From: Glycine soja
Taxonomy: Eukaryota > Streptophyta > Magnoliopsida > Fabales > Fabaceae
Direction: 5' to 3'
DNA length: 64,000 nucleotides
NCBI RefSeq assembly: GCF_004193775.1
Contig: NC_041002.1
Location: forward strand, 14,584,113 to 14,648,112
Shown: positions 1 through 10,539 of the stretch, piece by piece
Layout: every line of letters starts with the position of its first letter
Position numbering within the stretch: position 1 is the first letter of the stretch
Notes under the pieces: generated by a model
What the model was told of the DNA's origin: nothing
The model's database searches: none
What the model saw: only the letters and a program-made list of their open reading frames with translations
Program-made: the position numbers and the translations under genes

Positions 1-1105
1 TGAACTCGCTCTGCTGAATAATGCGGAGAAACTCGCTGGCTTCCTCTAGCGACACCTCCTTCTTGCTATAACCATCCCTTTTCTCTGGAAGACCTTTTAC
101 CGGAATATCCTCATTCTGAGTGAGAGGCGTTTTATCATCTTGTTCTTCCACTACCTTTGCCTTCCCCTTAACGTTCGTGGGTTGGATTGTTAGGTCGGTG
201 GGCGCAAACACGCGACTGCTGTGTGTCACACCGCTCAGTCCCGTGATATTGGTTACCTTGGCCAACAACGAGCTGATGTCAGTGGCTTTTTCTTTCCTTT
301 CGTCCGGAGGTGTGTACCTCCACGGGACTGCGTGGCTGTTTTGGTATGGGAAAGGGATAGGTTTAGCTGTCGAGGAGTATCGGGGCTTTTGTGAAGCTGT
401 GCCCTTGGTGAAATATATCACCAAAGGTTTAGGCCTTCCAAAACTTCTCTCATCCGTGGACTGCATACATATATGTTGTTCTTCCCTTCCCTCATTGCGG
501 ACTTCCAGTCGACCTTGATCTATCATCCGTTGCAAAAGGTCCTCCACTGCCAAACATGTTTCCATATTATGTAGCTCGCCGGGATGCAACAGACAAGAAT
601 CCTCTTCATGCCCACTGTGGGGAATTACACCCCCCTTCTGTAGGGCCTCATAGATAAACCTCCTAGGGGTCGCTACGTCCCTTAAAGGCTTAGACCTGCG
701 CGGCCTATCCGACTCAATGGCATTAACCACTCCCCCTCCATGATTGGCGAGCGGGTTGGTTTTCACGTTGGGTTGGTCCTCTGGAAATGTTAGCCATCCG
801 ACACCTATCAAATGCTGGACCTTGTATTTAAGGGCTAGGCATTTTTCGATGGAATGGCCCGGGGTTTTCCCATGGTACGTGCAAGTGGCGTTAGGATCAT
901 ACCACTTTGGGAAAAGGGGTTGGAAGATCTTCCCGGGAGTTATTACAGCCAGTTGGTCGGCGATGAGGGACGGCAAGAGGTCCTCGTACGTCATTGGGAG
1001 TGGGGTGAATTCTGGAATTGGCCTCGGGGGATAGTTCCTCATTACGTTGGAACTGGCACCAAAGTGGGCATTGCCGGCCGGGCGAGTCGTGGTTGGAGCC
1101 GGAAC
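1..1105 (-). CDS. Ogre Gag C-terminal part running toward protease (open, partial)
   Basis: From the codon after the TAA at 1106-1108 the minus frame stays open for 368 codons to the window edge. The translation has features of Ogre gag C-termini: a segment reading FPKWYDPNATCTYHG and then GHSIEKCLALKYKVQ, a cysteine/histidine arrangement like a degenerate zinc knuckle, followed by NPLANHGGG. It is in the same frame as the gag fragments upstream, so a single TAA separates it from the capsid part. The end of the frame, an acidic linker, probably leads to the protease outside the window. No start codon of its own is implied. Confidence 0.75.
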
Positions 1106-2442
1106 TTAGGGGGCCTCCCTCTGGATGGGGGCGGGCGCCCTAGGCTGTACGGGTGCTGAATTGGAGGAGTTCCCAGCGCGAGCTGAGAAGCTCGGATGAT
1201 GTTGCGCATATTGATGTGTACCATGAGATGTCTGCGGAGGTTTGACCCATGCTGGCGCCGAAGTGACGGCGTGGGCATCCCCCTCCTTCCTTTTTTCCCT
1301 AGTTGCGTCGATTTTTTTAGCATTGGTACTTGTGGAGGAAACGTAATCGAACTTCCCTCTTTTCAACCCTACTTCGATTCTTTCCCCGGCGAATACTAGG
1401 TCCGCGAAGCTGGACGGCATGCAACCTACCAACTTCTCATAGTAAAACACTAGCAAGGTGTCCACCATCATGGTGATCATCTCCCTTTCGACCATGAGAG
1501 GGGCCACTTATGCTGCCAGGTCTCTCCACCGCTGTGCGTATTCTTTAAAGGTCTCACCTTCCTTCTTGAACATATTCTGTAGCTGGGTACGATCGGGAGC
1601 CATATCGGAATTATACTGATATTGCCTTAGGAAAGCAGTAATCAGGTCCTTCCAAGTACGGATGCGAGAAGCTTCCAGATTAGTGTACCAAACAACCGCG
1701 GCTCCGACTAAGCTATCTTGGAAAAAGTGTATTAATAGCTTCTCATCCTTAGAGTGCGCGCCCATCTTGCAAAAATACATCTTGAGATGGATTTTGGGAC
1801 AAGCGGTACCTTTATACTTGTCGAAGTCTGGCACCTTGAATTTTGGGGGAATAACAATATTCGGTACCAAGCAAAGATCCGTCATGTCCGCGAACGGATA
1901 GTCACGAAAGCCTTCAACAGCCCTCAATCTCTCCTCGAGGAGATCGAGTTTCCTTCTTTCTTCGGCCGTCGGGGGTGGTCCTTCCGCGGACAAGAATATT
2001 GGCTGTGCTGTGAGGTTGTGCTGAGGCAATGTGTTGGGTGCCAGCCCCTCGATGGGGATCGGCGGATAGAAATCAACATCCCCTTGGGCATGCTCTTGAT
2101 GATCTTCATGGGCCTCATGGGGCTTTTGAGGAGGCTCCCTTTCAAGGAAGGGGGAAGAGACATGGCCCGCGTCATCGTGCATGACTGGCGGCATGTAATT
2201 AGGCAGTAATCCATAAGGGTAAGCCACCCGATTGTATCCTAAATGGGGGTTGCTGTTGTGCCCCTGTGTACTCTTCTCTCGTCCTACTGCGTTTGGGGGA
2301 GGATGGTGCGCGGTAGCTAGGAGAGTTGGGTCTCCATGAGTTGCCTCATTCCTAGCATGCCCTCCATCATAGAAGCCATTTGTTCTTTCAAAGCTGACAT
2401 GTCGGCTTTCATCTGTTCCTGTGTCTCCTCTTGGTCACCCAT
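1106..2442 (-). pseudogene. Ogre gag, N-terminal and capsid region, disrupted
   Basis: Gag builds the virus-like particle. The likely start is the ATG at 2442-2440, followed by a methionine-rich coiled segment (MGDQEETQEQMKADMSALK) that matches the start of the second Ogre gag at 12271. The frame shifts between about 2330 and 2227. The main open part (2227-1508) holds the gag capsid domain, with HFFQDSLVGAAVVWYTNLE and YAQRWRDLAA near its end. It stops at a TAA (1508-1510) where the second Ogre copy has CAA, then continues in phase to another TAA at 1106-1108. Confidence 0.8.
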
Positions 2443-2793
2443 CGTTCTAGATTTGGATCTGGTGCGATAGGGATGCCTTGTGGCGCGTTTAGTTATGGTG
2501 CTTTTCCTAAAAAAAACCTAAACGTGAGGAGTAGGTAAAGAATAATGAATGTATGCTAGAGATAAAATGCAGAAGTGATTTGATTCGCACTAACTTTGGA
2601 GTAGAAATATGGGATCAACTCATTTTATTCAGAAAGTTATATCTAGTCAAGATCGGAGCGACCATACAAGCTTCCTAGCGGTTTCTAATTATATGGGCCA
2701 TTAAATCTATCATATGCTGACAATAGCCGAGAAGTCCGTGGATTTCCTCGGGGGCGGAGTAGGTGCCGCCATTGCTTTGGCCTTGGCTAGCAA
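2443..2793 (-). other. Non-coding gap between Ogre ORF1 and gag
   Basis: About 350 bases between the end of ORF1 (2794) and the likely gag start (2442). I see no open frame and no strong repeat. A short A-rich run lies near 2510. It is simply the spacer that separates ORF1 from gag in this element. Confidence 0.5.
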
Positions 2794-4548
2794 TCAGGGA
2801 AGTTCTTGACTCCCGTTCAAGGTAAGAGCAAATTGGTCCATCCACATGGTTGCCTCTTGGTGTAACGAGTTGATCACCCTTCCTCTAGCCTCCTTTTTCG
2901 CGTACACTTGGGCATACTCGTCCGCCACCCTATGCTCGTGGGTCGTGGCTAGACTTAGTTCCTCTTGGTACTTGCTGATGATGGCTAACATGTTGGTCTC
3001 TGTCTCGCATAAACGCTGAGACAAACTTCTCTTGGACCTTGAGCAAGCCTTCAACTCATCCTTCAAGATCAAATTGTCTACCCACGATTGGTCCCTTTCC
3101 TCCCTCCAGAGCTTAAGCTCGCTGTTACTACTCCACAGAGCCCCTCAGAACTTGTTCCGGTCATGCTCTTCCCTACGAGCCCTCTTGGTCTCTTGTTCCA
3201 AGGCCTTGGTGGTAGCTATATTTACATCCCTCAGTTCGGCATTCTCCTTTCGGATCCTAAGAGCCACTGATTTGAACCTTTCTTTGACTGTTTGAGCTTG
3301 CTCGAGTCCGGTCCTAAGGGCCTGCACCTCTTCATCTTCCTCCGGTGCCTCAACTTCTTCCCTTTTAGCGGTCCTCAGACTTGGGAGTCAATCCAAACCT
3401 TGCACGTGGGCTTTCAACCACTTACGGTAGCCACCAATGGGCCCATTGTTGCTGCCTCTGAGCTCTTTGTCCTTCTTTTGTACCACTTCCCATGCTTTGC
3501 GGACCTTCTGAAGGATCTCCACGTTGGTCTCATTGAACCCTCGTGAAATGACAGCTGCGAGCTCTTCCTCTAGTGGTGGCCCTCTCATAGGGTAGCCAAG
3601 TTGTCTTATAGTAAGAACATGATTGTAACTGATGCAACCCCTTGTCCCCATCAAGGGAACATTCGGAAATCCTCCGCATGAGACAAGAACTCTGGTTCTT
3701 CCTTCTTTCCATCGAGGTAACCAGTTGACAGACGCTCCTTCTTTGTTTGATAAGAGTTGGTCCCAATTTGCGCCTCCTTTCTCTGTGCATGAATGGTGAC
3801 CTTCTAACGGGCAAGCATGCCTTACCTCTTGGCGAAAAAAGTGTGAAACCAACCATACATAAAGAGCGGAAGTACAGTAGACAATCCTCGTACTGCTCTT
3901 CTCACATCTTCGGTCGAAGGTTTCATATAGGTCGGCTAGCATAGCAACAACCGAGCTTTCCTTGTGGTTATGATAGGCGAGAAAAGCATCGATCACTGCC
4001 AGGTCCACCAACCCATCCACATTCGGAAAGAGGACTCCTCCAAAGATCAACAGTGCGAGAACGTCTATGAACGGGGCCCATTCGCTTCTACCTGCCAAGA
4101 TTCTTGCTTTTGCATCCAAACATTTTCTCGGTATCCCGACCACCCCATTTTCGACTTGCTTTTGGCGGTCTACTTCCTACGCCAAGATTTGGATTATTTT
4201 AGAAATTCTAGCTAATGAGGGATAGAACCCTGAGAAGAGGTATGGTTTCCTTCCCCCTAGAGGACATCCTAGGATTTCTTCGAATTCTTCCACCATGGGT
4301 GATAGCTGGAAGTCCCCAAAAGTAAAGCACCTCAACGACTGATCATAATACTGGGCGAGGGAGGCAATGGACTCTGTGGAGACTTCTACCATGGCTAGGT
4401 CCCAAATTTTACCGTAAGCTTTGCGAAAAGCTTGCCACTGGAGCTGACCCATCAATTGCCCTAGCTCTTTTAGGCTGGTGATTCCTAGGCTCTTGACCTT
4501 GACTTGATAGAACCTCTTTTTAAGTGAAGGCTTTTGACTTGATCCCAT
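2794..4548 (-). pseudogene. Ogre ORF1 protein, three in-frame stops
   Basis: One minus frame of 585 codons starts with MGSSQKPSLKKRFYQVKVKS and is interrupted only by stops at 4177-4179 (TAG), 3388-3390 (TGA) and 3145-3147 (TGA); no frameshift is needed. The first half (segments FTFGDFQLSPMVEEFEEIL and GRKPYLFSGFYPSLARI) resembles the conserved domain of legume Ogre ORF1 proteins, which I believe is annotated as DUF7745. The last 200 codons are rich in E, K, R, Q and L and probably form a coiled coil. Its biochemical function is unknown. The second Ogre in this window has no counterpart. Confidence 0.75.
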
Positions 4549-5410
4549 GTTTTACTAAAGTGAAACAAAACCTAGCACGAATCAAAACTCCGACATCTAT
4601 CATGGGTGGAATTGATGAATGCATGAAGAAATGCAAATGATACAAATGCAATTTATGAACACGGGAGCCCGGAAAATTGTCTCCTTCTTAGATACAACGT
4701 CTTGGGGTAACACAGTGCTCAACGTATGTATTTAAGAAGGAGACACGGACCTTCCGTTGGTTTTCCAAAGAGAGGGGATTAAGACGGGACCCACACATGA
4801 TGCATATGCGAAAGGTACAACACGTGGATGTACATAGTACGACAATATTCACAAACAAATATAAGCAAAAGGGTACTTAACACTTATGCATGGCAGTGTG
4901 AAAAAATGGCACGCAGAGTGTTTGCCCCGTGCCCCTATTTACGGGACCTATATGGGAGGGAGCTAAAAGGGCTTTTAGTGATAATTCCCAAGGCGGTCAT
5001 ATCTCTCTTGATGGTCTCTAGAGGTATCATCCCCTTTGAAGAACATATTGCAGCAGTAGGGACTACTAGCAACAATATGTTATCAAAGAAAAAAACTCTA
5101 GATGAGGGTTCACTGTAATCAAGCAAGTCGGAGACCTAGCATGATCACAGATTCACCTCCACTCCTTAAGTTCCCATGGACCCGGGTATAGGGCCCTTTT
5201 TCAACTCACCGTGTGTGCAAATAGTGTTGGTGTTTGTGTGCATCAAATGAATAAATATTTACCTCATGCATACATTTTAAAACACACTAAAAGCATCAAA
5301 AGAGTTTATATACACAAGAACATAAGGAGAAAGACAAAGAAAAAGAACAAAAAGGGAAGTCATGGTAAGGAAAGCGCACTGATTGATTGGCCTAACTCTC
5401 TAAAAATTGT
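4549..5410 (-). other. Ogre 5' leader between primer site and ORF1
   Basis: This untranslated stretch is transcribed leftward from the LTR. Bases 4650-5410 align closely with 13190-13954 in the second Ogre. The part around 5010-5255 is nearly the same in both, including a CCCGGGTATAGGGCCC block. Small open frames here are not conserved as proteins. Confidence 0.7.
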
Positions 5411-5427
5411 CCCCAGTGGAGTCGCCA
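5411..5427 (-). promoter_or_regulatory. Primer binding site, Ogre copy 1
   Basis: On the minus strand TGGCGACTCCACTGGGG lies two bases inside the LTR end (…GTTGTGACA). The same site lies at 13955-13971 next to the second Ogre LTR. Ogre elements are reported to use tRNA-Arg; the tRNA assignment is from memory, while position and conservation are seen. Confidence 0.75.
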
Positions 5428-5933
5428 ACTGTCACAACCTATCCTTCGGCGGGAGGGCGACGCGGGGCTCGCGGGTGCGTCTTCCAAGAAAGGAATACGC
5501 GCAGAGTCACCACCAACGTTTATTTGAGGAAAACGTCGGAAAAATCGGAAAAGACGTAGCCTACGAACTTTAAGTGAAAGGTTCGGGATTTTTATTTACG
5601 CACGGGGAAGGTATTAGCACCCCACGCGTCCATCACAAGAGACGGCAGCCTTTAATCAAATGTGCAAATATGACTTCAATTTATATTCTTTTCCCTTTTT
5701 ACGTTCTTATGTCTTTTTTATGCCTTTTTATGATTTTATCTTTTTGTGGTCGACAAGGGCGTTTCCCTTTGCTCCTACGTATTCCTCAATTGTGATGAGA
5801 AAATCAGACCTACGTAGTTCTTTTGTGAACAAAGCGTTTTGATTAAGTTATTTTTTAGTTGTTATTGAATGAAAGGTCATTTAAGGCGTTGGACCATTAG
5901 ACAATCTTTCGATTCTTTTGAAAAGTGAGAAAA

Positions 5934-5957
5934 CATTAAGGCATTGGACCATTAATG
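5934..5957. other. Ogre LTR hairpin, copy 1b
   Basis: Stem CATTAA (5934-5939) pairs with TTAATG (5952-5957) around the 12-base loop GGCATTGGACCA. It is one of four clear stem-loops with this loop in the two Ogre LTRs; the stem sequence differs from copy to copy. Confidence 0.6.
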
Positions 5958-6046
5958 ATTTCTTTATTTTTGAAAGAGGTAACAAAGTTACATATTGATT
6001 TTAGGCTTTTTAGAAATCTACACTTAACCAATAAAAGCAGAAAAGA

Positions 6047-6077
6047 CCATTTCAAGGCGTTGGACCTTTGAAAATGG
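6047..6077. other. Ogre LTR hairpin, copy 1c
   Basis: Stem CCATTTCAA (6047-6055) pairs with TTGAAAATGG (6068-6077) with one bulged A, around the loop GGCGTTGGACCT. It shares the loop, but not the stem sequence, of the hairpins at 5934, 14491 and 14671. Confidence 0.6.
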
Positions 6078-6700
6078 CTTTTATAGGCAATGACAAAAGT
6101 TTGGTTTATGAATTGATTTTAGCCTTAGTTTCACTTTGGTTATTAGTCGATTCGATTTAAGAAAGAGAAATCCCAAAGAAAAATGTCCGATTGATTTTTT
6201 ATTTATTTATTTTACTAAAAGATATTTTTTATTATTATATTATTATTTTACCTCTTTTTGGTTTCCAACGTGGTTACGGCATGACCGAATGGTCAGATTT
6301 CATTTTAACAGAAATTAACGGATGTTACAATTCAAATGATCGGTGGAAATTTATTTTATTTTTTCATTAGGCAAGAAAATGACTTAAGTAAATGACTAAA
6401 GCATGTTAAAAACGGAAGAAAAGAAAACTGAAAGTAAACGAAATTAAAGTGAAAGTACACAAAACAAGAAATGAATTGAAAGTCTCGGATTCGAAAACTT
6501 ACCCGTTGAAGAACGAAGAACGGATGAAGAACGGTGAAGAACGATGAAGAATGATGAAGAATTTCCACATAATCGCTTACGGAGGCGTTACTGAAGCACT
6601 TCGACTCGATTTTTTCTTCACGAAAACGTGTTTTTTGCCCAAAATAGCCGAAATGCATAGCCAAGGGGTCTTGAACATTTTGAAACAGCTCCCCCCTCCC

Positions 6701-6709
6701 CTATTTATA
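6701..6709 (-). promoter_or_regulatory. TATA box of Ogre LTR copy 1
   Basis: On the minus strand TATAAATAG is followed by GGG-rich sequence. It is the best TATA box in the LTR and places the transcription start near 6670, leaving about 1.2 kb of R/U5 before the primer site. Confidence 0.55.
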
Positions 6710-7412
6710 GGAAAAAAGGGAGGTGCTTGCCACCCAGAGACTTAATGAAGAAGATTTCTAAGCGCACCCGAATTACTAAGTTTACCCCCCTTTTTCGTAT
6801 TTTACGGAAGCCTTACGGAAGCATATATGACTTAACTTTCATCTTTTTTTCTCTTTCCTTTCACCAATGTTAAGTGAAATATGCTTACCCAAGGTTTTCG
6901 GAAATTTTACGGAAGCGATGGAAGCCGCGGAAACCATTTTTCAAAAACGTGGAGGAGCTTGCCGCCCAGTTGCTTCCTCCTTAAGAAACCCAACTTCCAA
7001 AATGTTCCGGAAGGGCCTAGAGTCGAATTGCTATTTGCACCCCATATCTTGATAAGTTCACCCCCCTTCTTTGCTGATTCTTTTTCCGTAACATTACGGA
7101 ACCTTACGGATTACGTAACGATACTTGTTTTCATTCCGTATTGTCACAAAACTTTACGAATTACGCAACCATCCCTTTTTGTTTTTACTTCCGGAATGTT
7201 ACGGAACCTCACGAATTGTGCAACGATGCTTTCTTTTGATTTTCGGCATGTCACGGAACTCCATGAATTGTGCAACGATGCTTTCTTTTGATTTTTGGCA
7301 TGTCACGGAACTTCACGAATTGCCTAACGATGGGTGCCAAGTACCTTGAAGTGGTCAAACGAAAGTTGCATGCCACCAAACAATGGTCCCCGGACGAAAT
7401 TAGGGTATGACA

Positions 7413-7859
7413 CTCATCAACAGATGTGACTCTTCATTTTGAATTTTGAAAATCTTCACGTTTTAAAAACACTAGTAATCGATTACATGATTATGGTAAT
7501 CAATTATAGATTTGTAAATTAGTTTGAAAAACAATGCAGGCTACTGGTAATCGATTACTACCTTCTGGTAATCGATTACCAGAGAGTAAAACTCTTTGGT
7601 AAAAGATTTTGTGAAAACTTCTTGTGCTACTCAATGTTTTGAAAAACTTTTTAATACTTATTTTGACTGAGTCTTCTTCTTGATTCTTGAATCTTGAGTC
7701 TTGAATCTTGATCTTGATTATTCTTGAATGTTGATTCTTGAAACTTGATTCTTGAGTCTTGAATCATGAAACTTGATTCTTGAATCTTTGCTTGAAACTT
7801 TGCTTAACTCTTGATTGTTTGGCATCATCAAAATAACCTTGGAAGCCATTGCTTCCACA
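7413..7859 (-). repeat. Sire-lineage copia LTR relic
   Basis: On the minus strand the segment begins TGTGGAAGCAATGG at 7859, directly after a polypurine tract (7861-7873), as a 3' LTR should. It contains a run of TTGATTCTTGAATC-type repeats (7670-7800) and several TAATCGATTAC palindromes (7475-7580), both common in soybean copia LTRs. The left end meets the Ogre LTR at 7412/7413; no clear terminal CA is visible, so it is probably truncated there. Confidence 0.6.
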
Positions 7860-7860
7860 A

Positions 7861-7873
7861 TCTCCCCCTTTTT
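7861..7873 (-). promoter_or_regulatory. Polypurine tract of copia relic
   Basis: Minus strand AAAAAGGGGGAGA sits one base before the LTR start TGTGG. It closely resembles the SIRE1 tract at 18893-18903 and supports a Sire-lineage origin. Confidence 0.6.
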
Positions 7874-9687
7874 GATGATGACAATCCTGAAATCAAGAGA
7901 ATGCATACAAGTTTTGTTTTACCATTCACTCATCCCTTTCTCCCCCTTTCTTTTTGAATTTATACTTAATTTTAAAGTTTTGAAAATATAATATCTTGAT
8001 TTCCAAAATATCCATTTTTCTCTCCCCCTTTGGCATCAACAAAAAGCCAAAGTGCGTAAGAAATATAAAACCATACATAAATAACTAATCATACAAGAAA
8101 ATAGAAAACTTAGAACAATCGAACAAGATAATAACTTAACCATACAACAAGCTTAGAAAGACAATACTTCATTCATAACATCAAATAAACTAGAAAGTCA
8201 TCCACAATATTCAAATAAAAGATATATGAAAAATTAAAAAAAAAATATACATAAAACACAATACCAAATGGAAGTACATACCACTAGTCATATATCATTA
8301 AAGTAATTAAGTTTAAAACACATAATCATAAACAACTAAGAGCAAGCCAATATAATCATCATGTTCAGTCATACTAAGCAAGTATTAAAAGAAATACTAA
8401 GTATTCAAATGCCATAAAAACATAGCCAAATACAAGACTTAAAAACAAAATATAATTATAATCTAAATCTATTATCAGAGAATCAAAACTTAGTTCTAAG
8501 TAACAAAAATTAGTTATGAACACATACATGGTAACTCATTACTTATCTCAATTATTTTAGCATATCAATATAATTTTGACAAAAATCCAATCATGTCAAA
8601 TCATACATAAATAGATAAACATACGAAAAATGTGTTCATACAAGAGAGAAAAACTTATAAAAATCAAACAAGATAATAAATCATCCACAATTCATAATAA
8701 AAACATGTGTATCAAATAAGTCATAAGTCATCAAAAGTAACCAAGTAGAACCATAACACATAAAGTAACTAACAAGTTTTAAACTTTTAGAAAATAAAGT
8801 ACTAATAAAGTTTCAAAACATAATTCACTAAGTACCAAATAAGTAAACAAGATAATCAAATTTAAACACATAACAGAAAGACATTAAAACAAACTATTTT
8901 GCACCCATAAAAAATACATATTTACTATCTTAATCAACATAACCTTTAAATATAATAAAAAAATCATAATAACTCTCAAACAAAATCAATCATCAAACAT
9001 TTCAAATTAAATTATCAATTAACTAACTATGCACAATAATTTCTATTTCAAAAAAAATATAATTTTTTTTCAATTTCAAATTCCAACTTCCAACTTCCAA
9101 TAACTTCCATTTTCAACTTTCAACTTCTAGCAACTTCCATTTTCAACTTCCAACTTCTATTTTGAACTTTCAACTTCCAATAACTTCCAAATTTTGATTT
9201 TCAAACTTTCAACTAGTTGGGCACAATTACCAAAGACAAAAAAAATCAATCATGTATATTGAAATTATTTAAACTAAATATAGTTAATTAATTATAATAA
9301 ATTTTAACATAATCAAATAGTTTTGGACTTATCTTCAATTTATAGAACTAAGTATGTTCTACTGTAATCGATTAATTAAACACTAAATCTAAGTATCAAA
9401 TAACAATCATCAACACATATCATGGTAATTATTTACTTAATTCAATTATTCTAATCATGTCAAAACAATTTTTTTTATATTTTTTAACAGAATCTAATCA
9501 TCTTAGAAACAAAACATAAGAAATTCAAGCATTAATCAATTCAAACAAAATTCAATTAATCATACATATTCAAAAATAAAACTAAATATAGTTAATTAAA
9601 CATTGTAAACACAATCAAACAATTTCAACAATTATTTTCTATTAGCCACAAAAATAACTTAACTGAAAATACTAATCATACCTTAAT
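7874..9687. other. Very G-poor, A-rich tract with no gene
   Basis: About 1.8 kb with many A and C and very few G on the plus strand. No coding frame above background is seen. Near 9065-9195 there is an imperfect repeat of AACTTCCAATAACTTCC type. It lies inside the minus-strand copia relic, between the polypurine tract and the protease fragment, so pol and most of gag are gone. Its origin cannot be told from the sequence alone. Confidence 0.6.
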
Positions 9688-9852
9688 TCATAGAGATGGC
9701 TTAGATGTTACCTCTTTTGAGATTTTACTGATATTGTTGTCGCCATATGTAACATGTCCACTTTTCTTGGGAGAAAAGGTTGTACACTTGGATACATCTC
9801 CCGTCATATGCTTGGAACATCCACTGTTGATGTACCACTTCTTCCTTACAGA
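9688..9852 (-). pseudogene. Copia protease fragment with catalytic Asp changed
   Basis: The minus frame reads KKWYINSGCSKHMTGDVSKC, the start of a Ty1/copia protease, and goes on to a stop at 9688-9690. The catalytic Asp of the usual DSG triad is Asn here (codon at 9828-9826). Gag, integrase and RT are absent around it. The motif HMTGD and the nearby primer site fit the Sire lineage. Confidence 0.75.
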
Positions 9853-10012
9853 TTATTCTTTGTTGTTTTCATGAGATTTTGTCATGAGATTTTGTCACGA
9901 GACACAATTTGATTTCATGATTTTGGAATAACCTATTCCTAAAAATACTTTTGAAAAACAAAGAATTTAAAGAGGCCATGAATCTTGAAGTTGTTAAACT
10001 TTCTACAAGATA

Positions 10013-10027
10013 CCTGCTTTGATACCA
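10013..10027 (-). promoter_or_regulatory. Primer binding site of a copia element (tRNA-iMet type)
   Basis: Minus strand TGGTATCAAAGCAGG starts two bases after an LTR end GATCCAACA. It differs by one base from the plant initiator-Met site TGGTATCAGAGC used by SIRE1 at 19912. Confidence 0.65.
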
Positions 10028-10029
10028 CT

Positions 10030-10535
10030 TGTTGGATCAAGTGGCCTCGGAATAATTAAGAAGGGGGGAGGTTGAATTAATTATTAATGAACATTTACTA
10101 ATTAAAAAACTATCCTTCTTAATGTTACTAGATTCAATTAGGCTTTTACTACAAAGTTAAGAGAGTAAAGAACAAAAATAGAAACTTAACCAAAAGTAAA
10201 AGCGATAATTAAAGTGCACAGTGGAAATTAAAGAGTGTATGGAAGAAGAAGACAAACACAAGAGTTTTATACTGGTTCGACAACAACCCGTGCCTACATC
10301 CAGTCCCCAAGCAACCTGCGGTCCTTGAGATTTCTTTTCAACCTTGTAAAATCCTTTACAAGCAAAGATCCACAAGGGATGTACCCTCCCTTGTTCTCTT
10401 TGAACAACCAAGTGGATGTACCCTCCACTTGAACTTATGGTTTATAATAATGGCATAAACTTGAAAATCCTGATGAGTCATTAGAGACATCTTACAACAG
10501 CTTTCAAAATTGCCCCATGTTTGGTGTTGTTTGTC
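10030..10535 (-). repeat. Copia 5' LTR
   Basis: On the minus strand the repeat ends GATCCAACA at 10030, next to the primer site. The right limit is uncertain, about 10530-10548, where Ogre gag sequence begins. The segment is not similar to the LTR relic at 7413-7859, so the two do not form one simple element; a recombinant or two different insertions is likely. Confidence 0.5.
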
Positions 10536-10539
10536 AATG

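Larger units (their letters stand above)
1..7412 (-). mobile_element. Ogre/Tat-lineage Ty3/gypsy retrotransposon, 5' part, cut by window edge
   Basis: Read on the minus strand this is the 5' portion of a large gypsy element: LTR (7412-5430), primer site (5427-5411), leader, ORF1 (4548-2794), gag (from 2442) and an open frame that leaves the window at base 1. An extra ORF1 between the primer site and gag is the hallmark of Ogre elements. Protease, RT, integrase and the other LTR must lie left of the window. Base 7413 begins different DNA; a target duplication cannot be tested because the other end is missing. ORF1 and the first part of gag carry stops, so the element is defective. Confidence 0.85.
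5430..7412 (-). repeat. Ogre long terminal repeat, copy 1 (5' LTR)
   Basis: A 1983-bp LTR. Read on the minus strand it starts TGTCATACCCTAATTTCG at 7412 and ends GTTGTGACA at 5430, just before the primer site. A TATA box lies at 6709-6701, so the segment left of about 6670 should be transcribed. Three copies of a GGCGTTGGACC module at 5885-6067 form hairpins (separate entries). Repeats of the type TTACGGAA…CACGAATTGTGCAACGATG occupy the U3 part near 7090-7330. Confidence 0.85.

Noticed and set aside
4828..5118. 96-codon plus frame in the Ogre leader
   Set aside because: The matching region in the second Ogre is well conserved as DNA, but the frame is not kept; it is not a protein gene.
7413..10535. 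One complete minus-strand copia element with two LTRs
   Set aside because: The LTR-like segment at 7413-7859 and that at 10030-10535 are not similar, so they cannot be the two LTRs of one insertion.
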